Part shown: positions 58,923-64,000 of the stretch, one piece after another
How the letters are laid out: every line of letters starts with the position of its first letter
Position numbering within the stretch: the first letter of the stretch is position 1
NCBI GenBank assembly: GCA_026393835.1
Contig: JAPKZK010000110.1
Span: 1-64,000 of the forward strand
Source: Candidatus Aminicenantota bacterium
GTDB taxonomy: Bacteria > Acidobacteriota > Aminicenantia > UBA2199
DNA: 64,000 bases
Direction of reading: 5' to 3'
Position numbers and translations under genes: made by a program
The notes under the pieces: model-generated
Databases searched by the model: none
What the model was told of the DNA's origin: nothing
Seen by the model: only the letters and a program-made list of their open reading frames with translations

Positions 58923-60770
58923 TTATGCTGTCGCGTAATTGCATTGATCGATAGTATCTCGAAGTATTAACATGTTATTTTCGTAATTCTTTTTAAAGGT
59001 TTCCAGCGCCTTCGGAGGAAGGGAATCATGGGTGTCGATACCTTTAAATAAACGATATTTGGCGGTGGTTCTCACCCATTCCTCATTTTTTTGCAGCGTC
59101 GGGGGAAGATGTTTTAGGTCTTTGGAAAAGCGGAGGCGCAGGTTTTCCAGGTTTTCCATGGCGCCGCGATCTTTGCCATTGGTATGATGGAGCGCGGTAA
59201 GGGTCTGCTCCAGCTTGATGACGGTGGAGCGGTTGGGGAAATCATGGATGAGGTCATTCCATTGGGATGGCGCAGCCGGTTGGTCCGTCATGCCCTGGGA
59301 CCGCAGTTCCAACAACCTGAAACCGATGGTATTGGGATGGGCCTGGGATAGTTTTGAGAGAAATGGCTGCGCGTCGTCTGGGGCCTGGTCTATAAGCCAT
59401 AAGCCTTTAGCCAGGAGAGCGACAAGATTATTGGGCGCTTTTTCCAGGACGGAATCCAGGGCAGTGGAAACCTGTCGGTAATAATTTTCTTTTTCTTCAG
59501 CCGGGGCATATCGACTTCCGCGTAATTCAACGATGATTTTGCCAATTTCAGGCGCTAAACTCCCCGGTTCAGGCCGTGAGGGTGCAGGAACTGCGGGAGA
59601 GGGTTGCATTCCATATTTTATGGGTTCATTGGATCGAACCAGGGAAGCGCCGCTTCGTTCAAACGCTTTTTCCATTACCGTTACGTGCTCCGTTCCCGGC
59701 AAATCATGAAATTCAGCGGTTTGCAGCGGCGCGGGGAAATCGAATTCATCGTCATGAAAAAGTGCTAAATATGGTTTTTGGTTCCCCGGCATGAGTTCAT
59801 CCGTTTCGGATATCTCTTTCCCACCGGTAATTCTTTCAAGCAGTTCTCTAGCAACCTTATTTCCGGGGAACTTTTCGACTGTTTCTTTCAAAAGAGCGAT
59901 GCCTTCTTCTCTTTTATGATTCTTTAGCAGAACTACCGCCAGCCCGTTACGGCAAACCACATCGTCTGGGAAATCTTCCATGGCCTGGCGGTAAATGGTT
60001 TCCGCGACATTCCATTTACCTTGCTTTGCCAGCAAATGGGCCAGATTATTTCTAACTTTAACGTCTTCAGGAAACCGCCGTATCGCTTCCCATAACAGTA
60101 CCGCCGCCCGGGTTTCATTGCCCCGGAATATCTCGATAATGGCCAGTTGGTTCCATAAAAAAGGATTATACGGCTCCCAGGTAAAGGCTTCTTGCATCAA
60201 CTTCAACGCCAGGGTTGAATCCTGGCGCAACAGCTTATACCCGATATTGGAAAATGTTCTGACTAAAAAAAATGAATCCCCGGTTTGATAAGCATAGCGG
60301 CGATGATCTGCTATAAAAATCTCAAGATCGCTTCGAAATGTTTCCACTGGCTGGTTTTTTATTAGATTTAAAAAATGAGTTCGCTTTTCATAAGATGGAG
60401 GTTGGATATACGCATTTGCGCCGGCCTTTGCATTAAAATGAGTGGACAGCTTGGGGATAACTTTATCGAGCCATTCGGACAACACATCGATTTTCCGGCC
60501 ATAAAGAAACGGATGAAAATACCTGGCCCAGTACTCCTTTGAACGTGGATACCGGGCCACAACAGCGCGCATTTCCCTGAGCCAGAAGTCCATGTACTCT
60601 TTTTTATTATGTTCCCCCAGGGCTTCGGCCAGGCAGATAGCCCCTTTGAAAAATGCTGCGGGCAAATCCTTATGTTGACTGCCGTCTTCCTCCGGGAGTT
60701 TCCTCAAGCCCATCAAGCCGATGAAATTCTTTTTCGTATATTTCATAAGAAAAGCGAAAAGGTCCGGCAT
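58923..60770 (-). CDS. TPR-repeat protein
   Basis: 615 residues without a signal peptide or membrane helix. TPR-type helix pairs are clear from about 170 to 315 (for example NPFLWNQLAIIEIFRGN, VKVRNNLAHLLAKQGKWN, VVCRNGLAVVLLKNHKREEG). A Pro-rich linker near 385-400 leads to a second helical part. Likely a protein-protein scaffold; no partner is evident. ATG 60746 (MKYTKKNF) is an alternative start. It is divergent from the short hypothetical gene at 60785, with only 14 bp between starts, and convergent with higA. Confidence 0.75.
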   Translation of the reverse strand: MPDLFAFLMKYTKKNFIGLMGLRKLPEEDGSQHKDLPAAFFKGAICLAEALGEHNKKEYMDFWLREMRAVVARYPRSKEYWARYFHPFLYGRKIDVLSEWLDKVIPKLSTHFNAKAGANAYIQPPSYEKRTHFLNLIKNQPVETFRSDLEIFIADHRRYAYQTGDSFFLVRTFSNIGYKLLRQDSTLALKLMQEAFTWEPYNPFLWNQLAIIEIFRGNETRAAVLLWEAIRRFPEDVKVRNNLAHLLAKQGKWNVAETIYRQAMEDFPDDVVCRNGLAVVLLKNHKREEGIALLKETVEKFPGNKVARELLERITGGKEISETDELMPGNQKPYLALFHDDEFDFPAPLQTAEFHDLPGTEHVTVMEKAFERSGASLVRSNEPIKYGMQPSPAVPAPSRPEPGSLAPEIGKIIVELRGSRYAPAEEKENYYRQVSTALDSVLEKAPNNLVALLAKGLWLIDQAPDDAQPFLSKLSQAHPNTIGFRLLELRSQGMTDQPAAPSQWNDLIHDFPNRSTVIKLEQTLTALHHTNGKDRGAMENLENLRLRFSKDLKHLPPTLQKNEEWVRTTAKYRLFKGIDTHDSLPPKALETFKKNYENNMLILRDTIDQCNYATA

Positions 60771-60784
60771 CGCCTGGATGAGGT

Positions 60785-61181
60785 GATGCGAGAGTGGTTC
60801 GGAAATTATTGGGGAAAAATTCCTGGGTCCATGCCTATCGGCCGCTGGGCCAGGATTTTAAAAGACGCTTTTATCGCCGTATACCGGTTGGACCTGGGGC
60901 AAACTTATTATTTTCTTAGAGATATTTACACCGAAGATAAATCCTGGCTGCGCAGTATCACCATGGAACCGCCGTGGAACCCGGAAGAAGAACTGCTGCG
61001 GACCCTGGCGCTGGCCCAGAAAGACCAATTTTTACTGCCCCTCTGGATGCGCTTATGCCGGATGGAAGAAGACCTACCCATCGATTACGCTTCAATCGGC
61101 TTGATGCAGCAATTCGCATTTTGGCCTAAAATAAGAAATTTCAATTGGGGCAGACACGGGGGCCTGCCCCTACCCAATTGA
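60785..61181 (+). CDS. Hypothetical protein, 3' end overwritten by a repeat
   Basis: About 131 residues from ATG 60785 (MREWFGNYWGKIPGSM); an open frame reaches further upstream but only by crossing the TPR gene. It is rich in Trp, Leu and charged residues (LGQTYYFLRDIYTEDKSWL), protein-like but not recognised. The last residues (NWGRHGGLPLPN) are read from the GTAGGGGCG-family element starting near 61140, so the native C-terminus is probably lost. Confidence 0.45.
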
Positions 61182-61265
61182 AAACCCATGATTATTCCAA
61201 ATTTCGATTAATTTTTGTAGGGGCGTCCCCCCGTGGACGCCCGTAATTTTATTAAATGAGAATTG
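61130..61265. mobile_element. Inverted-repeat element of the GTAGGGGCG family
   Basis: Left arm GGGGCAGACACGGGGGCC then TGCCCCTACC; right arm GTAGGGGCGTCCCCCCGTGG then ACGCCC. The arms are imperfect inverted copies separated by about 45 bp of AT-rich sequence, with CAATT-type outer ends. Related pieces lie at 6841, 28770, 32456 and 33254. Confidence 0.65.
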
Positions 61266-61349
61266 CTTGGCACCAGGACACTAGGGCACCAAGGATTTCA
61301 TTTGTATCCTTGTAACAATCGTCCCATTGGACTTTTCCGACGCCCAAAA

Positions 61350-61620
61350 TACACGTTCTTACGATTGAAAAGTCCTTTCCTACGCATAAAAACCATATTC
61401 CTACGCAAGAAATTATAATTCCTACGATTGAAATCTGCATTCCCACGAATAAAAAGTGTAATCCTACGCAGAAAAAGTATAATTCTACGATAAAAATCAT
61501 AATTTCCACGGTTAAAAAATATATATCCACCAAAGAAATCAATGTCTCCACGAATAAAATATGGATTTCCACACACAAAAAGTATATTTCCACGATTGAA
61601 ATATTGATTTCCACTGCGTT
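61350..61620. repeat. Tandem array of degenerate 21-bp units
   Basis: About 12 units of the form ATTYCTACGNNNAAAANNATA, held at 21 bp. Two minus-strand frames stay open as seven-residue repeats (EIYFLCV, EIHILFV, ELYFFCV; and RRNYNFL, RRNMVFM), and a plus-strand frame also stays open (IPTQEII, IPTNKKC, ISTHKKY) but has no ATG. It lies just upstream of the S41 peptidase promoter. Confidence 0.88.
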
Positions 61621-61707
61621 AAAGTGCCCTCTTAGAGGCGCGGAATATCAATTTCCAGTGAAAGAAATGCCCACGGGAGGCACGGGAAAATAAATCCGAA
61701 ACCCTGA

Positions 61708-61736
61708 TTGACAAAAATATCCGTCTCAATTATAGT
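61708..61736 (+). promoter_or_regulatory. Consensus promoter of the S41 peptidase gene
   Basis: TTGACA (61708-61713), exactly 17 bp, TATAGT (61731-61736). The expected start near 61743 leaves a leader of only about 11 nt before ATG 61754. Confidence 0.8.
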
Positions 61737-61753
61737 AATCAGGGTGAAATTAA

Positions 61754-63115
61754 ATGATTAAAATCATAAAATGTTCGGTTATCTTAATCGTGATGACGAG
61801 TCTTTTAATGTTGCCGGCGCTATCGGCGGCGTCGGCGGATACGAAGGTCAAAGAATCGCGCCCGGTGGACGCGACGCAAAAACGCCAGGCCATTACGGAA
61901 TTGGCAAAGTTAATAAGAGCGAGATATGCAATCGCCGAATCCGCGGAAAAGGCCGCGCAATTGCTGGAAAAAAATTTTGCCGACGGCGCGTATGATAAAG
62001 TCAATGACGCCCTGACTTTTGCCGGGACTATCACAACGGACATCCAGGGCATTACCCGGGATAAACATTTCCGGGTAGGACCGGAACCGCTGCCGGAACC
62101 TAAACCTGAAACGGCTGCCCCCGCCAAACCGGTAGATCAAGAAGTGCAAAGGGCCGCCTGGCTCGCCGGGATAAAACGGGGAAATTATGGGTTTCTCAAT
62201 ATCGGTATACTGCCGGGGAATGTGGGTTACCTTGATTTTCGCCGTTTCCAGCCCCCCGACCTTGCCGGGGACACGCTGGCGGGGGCCATGGCATTCCTGG
62301 CCAACGCCGACGCGATTATCATCGACCTACGCAACTGCCATGGCGGCAGCGCATATATGACGGGGTATTTTGCCGGGTACTTTTTTTCCAGGGCGACGCA
62401 CCTTTTCGACATGGAATTCCGCGGCGACAACGTTACCGATCACTTTTGGACCATCGCCTATCTTCCCGGCAAGCGCCTCCCCGACGTACCCCTGTACATT
62501 TTGACCAGCGCCTATACATTTTCCGGCGCGGAAGGTTTCGCTTACCGGTTTAAAGTACTCAAGCGCGCAACCATTGTCGGCGAGACCACCGGCGGCGGGG
62601 CCAACGCCGGCGGTGTACTGGATGTGGCGCCGTTCTTTCGCGTATATATGCCCATGGGGCGACCCGTAGACCGGGATACCGGCACGAATTGGGAAGGAAC
62701 CGGGGTAGAACCGGATATAAAAACCACGGCCCGCGAGGCGTTAGTCACGGCCCACCTGGAAGCACTCAAGAAACTAAAAACCAAAGTCGCCCCGAAAGAT
62801 GACCAGGCCCGCCTGGATTGGGCAATCGAACGCGTAACGGCCGGCCGTAATCCCGTTAACCTCAGTAACGAGGAACTCCGGCGTTTTACCGGGAACTATG
62901 GAACGGGCCGCGTTTTCGTTGAAGGGGACCAGCTTCGTTACCAACCTGGGAATCGTGAGCCGTTTCTTCTCACTCCCCTCTCACCAACGGTTTTCACGGT
63001 TGATGCCCAGGAAGCGGCGCGTTTGGAGTTTATCCCCGGACCCGACGGCCGCGGCGAAAAATTGATTTATATCGACGACGCCGGATACCGCCAGGAATTC
63101 ACCCATGCTAAATGA
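61754..63115 (+). CDS. S41-family serine peptidase, exported
   Basis: 453 residues. A signal peptide is clear (hydrophobic MIKIIKCSVILIVMTSLLML, then ALSA near 23-26), so it acts in the envelope or outside. After an N-terminal helical part, the IRBP/CtpA-type catalytic domain begins near 155 (NVGYLDFRRF, AIIIDLRNCHGGSAYM). The nucleophile Ser is near 256 in AYTFSGAEGFAYRF, followed by GETTGGGANAG. No PDZ domain is seen, as in the IRBP-like subgroup. A C-terminal beta-rich tail follows (NEELRRFTGNYGTGRV). It is followed by another exported peptidase gene, suggesting a peptide-scavenging role. Confidence 0.9.
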   Translation: MIKIIKCSVILIVMTSLLMLPALSAASADTKVKESRPVDATQKRQAITELAKLIRARYAIAESAEKAAQLLEKNFADGAYDKVNDALTFAGTITTDIQGITRDKHFRVGPEPLPEPKPETAAPAKPVDQEVQRAAWLAGIKRGNYGFLNIGILPGNVGYLDFRRFQPPDLAGDTLAGAMAFLANADAIIIDLRNCHGGSAYMTGYFAGYFFSRATHLFDMEFRGDNVTDHFWTIAYLPGKRLPDVPLYILTSAYTFSGAEGFAYRFKVLKRATIVGETTGGGANAGGVLDVAPFFRVYMPMGRPVDRDTGTNWEGTGVEPDIKTTAREALVTAHLEALKKLKTKVAPKDDQARLDWAIERVTAGRNPVNLSNEELRRFTGNYGTGRVFVEGDQLRYQPGNREPFLLTPLSPTVFTVDAQEAARLEFIPGPDGRGEKLIYIDDAGYRQEFTHAK

Positions 63116-63229
63116 AAATAGCCACCAAGGCACGAAGGCACAAAGGTTCACCAAGAGGATTATTATAAAAAAATTCCTGGCTCCAGAATTTTCAATATCT
63201 CAGGGTGACAGGGCGACAGGGAGCTGCAT

Positions 63230-64000
63230 ATGACTAAGACAAGCATAAAAACAATTTTTCTTTTTCTCATTTTTGTCCTGTGCTTTTCTTTGAAGGCCGC
63301 TGAAGTATCGTCAGACCCAGCCATTTTAACCCTGGATCGGATTTTCAGCGCCAATGAGTTCCGCGCCCGGAAATTCGGACCCGCCCGCTGGCTCCAACAC
63401 CGGCCAGGTTACACCACATACACCACACTGGAACCTTCGGAAACCACAACCGGGGGCAAAGATATTGTCCTTTATGATCCCCAAACCGGGAAACGTAAAA
63501 TCATTGTACCTGCCGGTGGGTTAGTCCCGCCGGGGAAAACGTCGCCCCTGGAAATCGAAGATTACCAGTGGTCCCCGGACGGAAAACGGTTATTGATTTT
63601 CACCGAAAGCAAACAGGTCTGGCGTCAGAACACCCGCGGCGATTATTGGGTCCTCAACCTCCGCGGCCGGGAGTTATGGAAACTGGGGGGCGACGCCGCG
63701 GAAGCAGAACCTTCCACTTTAATGTTTGCCAAATTTTCCCCGGATAGTTCCCGGGCCGCCTATATCCGCAAAAATAATCTTTATGTCCAGGACCTGGCTG
63801 CCCGCCGGATCTCCCAATTAACTAGCGACGGATCTACCACTATTATCAACGGCACTTTCGATTGGGTTTATGAAGAGGAATTTTTCCTGCGGGATGGGTT
63901 TCGCTGGAGCCCGGACAGTAAGGCCATTGCCTATTGGCAATTGGACTCCGCGGGCGTGGAGAATTTTTATCTTATCGACAATACCGGGGGGCTCTACTCC
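63230..64000 (+). CDS. Dipeptidyl peptidase IV-like (S9B), partial
   Basis: The first 257 residues lie in the window. ATG 63230 has AGGGAG six bases upstream. A signal peptide (KTIFLFLIFVLCFSL) is followed by the eight-bladed DPP-IV beta-propeller: YQWSPDGKRLLIFTES, AKFSPDSSRAAYIRKNNLYV, then FDWVYEEEF, RDGFRWSPDSKAIAYWQLD, where the two Glu in YEEEF correspond to the substrate amino-terminus-binding pair of DPP IV. The catalytic alpha/beta-hydrolase part lies beyond the window. It would remove N-terminal dipeptides in the periplasm. The 114-bp gap before it contains a CACCAAGGCACGAAGG-type dispersed repeat and nothing else recognised. Confidence 0.88.
   Translation, partial: MTKTSIKTIFLFLIFVLCFSLKAAEVSSDPAILTLDRIFSANEFRARKFGPARWLQHRPGYTTYTTLEPSETTTGGKDIVLYDPQTGKRKIIVPAGGLVPPGKTSPLEIEDYQWSPDGKRLLIFTESKQVWRQNTRGDYWVLNLRGRELWKLGGDAAEAEPSTLMFAKFSPDSSRAAYIRKNNLYVQDLAARRISQLTSDGSTTIINGTFDWVYEEEFFLRDGFRWSPDSKAIAYWQLDSAGVENFYLIDNTGGLYS

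Noticed and set aside
60609..60784. Upstream extension of the hypothetical gene at 60785
   Set aside because: The extension lies antisense to the N-terminus of the TPR gene, and its residues mirror that gene's codons.

Overview
The window reads as a slice of a bacterial chromosome of roughly even base composition, most likely from the Acidobacteriota and perhaps Candidatus Aminicenantes. That assignment is an inference from style: giant NRPS genes with peculiar low-complexity inserts, a beta-propeller hybrid sensor kinase, secreted M16, S41 and S9 peptidases and TPR proteins. No rRNA or tRNA was recognised to settle it.

Region 1 (1-31978, all minus strand) is a natural-product locus. Four tightly spaced genes form one operon read right to left. 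The first (24092-31978) is NRPS A-T-C-A-T-C-A-T, the second (13294-24069) is KS-AT-T-C-A-T-C-A-T-C, the third (8977-13290) is A-T-C, and the fourth (5773-8955) is A-T-C. In the third, a complete ThiF/MoeB-type E1-like adenylyltransferase is inserted inside the adenylation domain. A fifth gene (1-5106, running off the window) starts from a duplicated copy of the same promoter/leader and resembles the first gene domain for domain, so it probably opens a second assembly line. Hand-read specificity codes suggest Val (second A domain of 24092-31978) and Gly (second A domain of 13294-24069); the others are unassigned. The third A domain of 24092-31978 has lost its ATP-loop motif through an in-frame deletion. 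No thioesterase is visible.

Region 2 (31979-33377) is an intergenic zone with the promoter of the cluster, an inverted-repeat element, a broken XRE-type regulator and a 21-bp tandem-repeat array.

Region 3 (33378-49312) is core: WalJ-like hydrolase; a recD2-tsaD-M16 peptidase run on the minus strand; dnaG-rpoD on the plus strand; a PilZ protein; and a hybrid histidine kinase preceded by a candidate structured RNA with its own promoter and terminator.

Region 4 (49424-64000) is mixed: an archaeal-type tRNA-guanine transglycosylase with a FmrO-like 16S rRNA methyltransferase and a geranylgeranyl-reductase-like flavoprotein; an AAA ATPase-nuclease fusion; an amidohydrolase and diaminopropionate ammonia-lyase pair; a HigBA toxin-antitoxin pair; a TPR protein; and S41 and DPP-IV-like peptidases.

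A theme through the whole window is small repeats that invade genes in frame. A 7-bp microsatellite, a 28-bp palindrome, a GC-rich GTAGGGGCG family, a GGTCCTAT family and a 43-bp hairpin sit in loops of NRPS domains, and the hairpin also lies in the ammonia-lyase, giving the same peptide in both proteins. Four intergenic arrays of degenerate 21-bp (seven-codon) repeats are unrelated in sequence but share the period.
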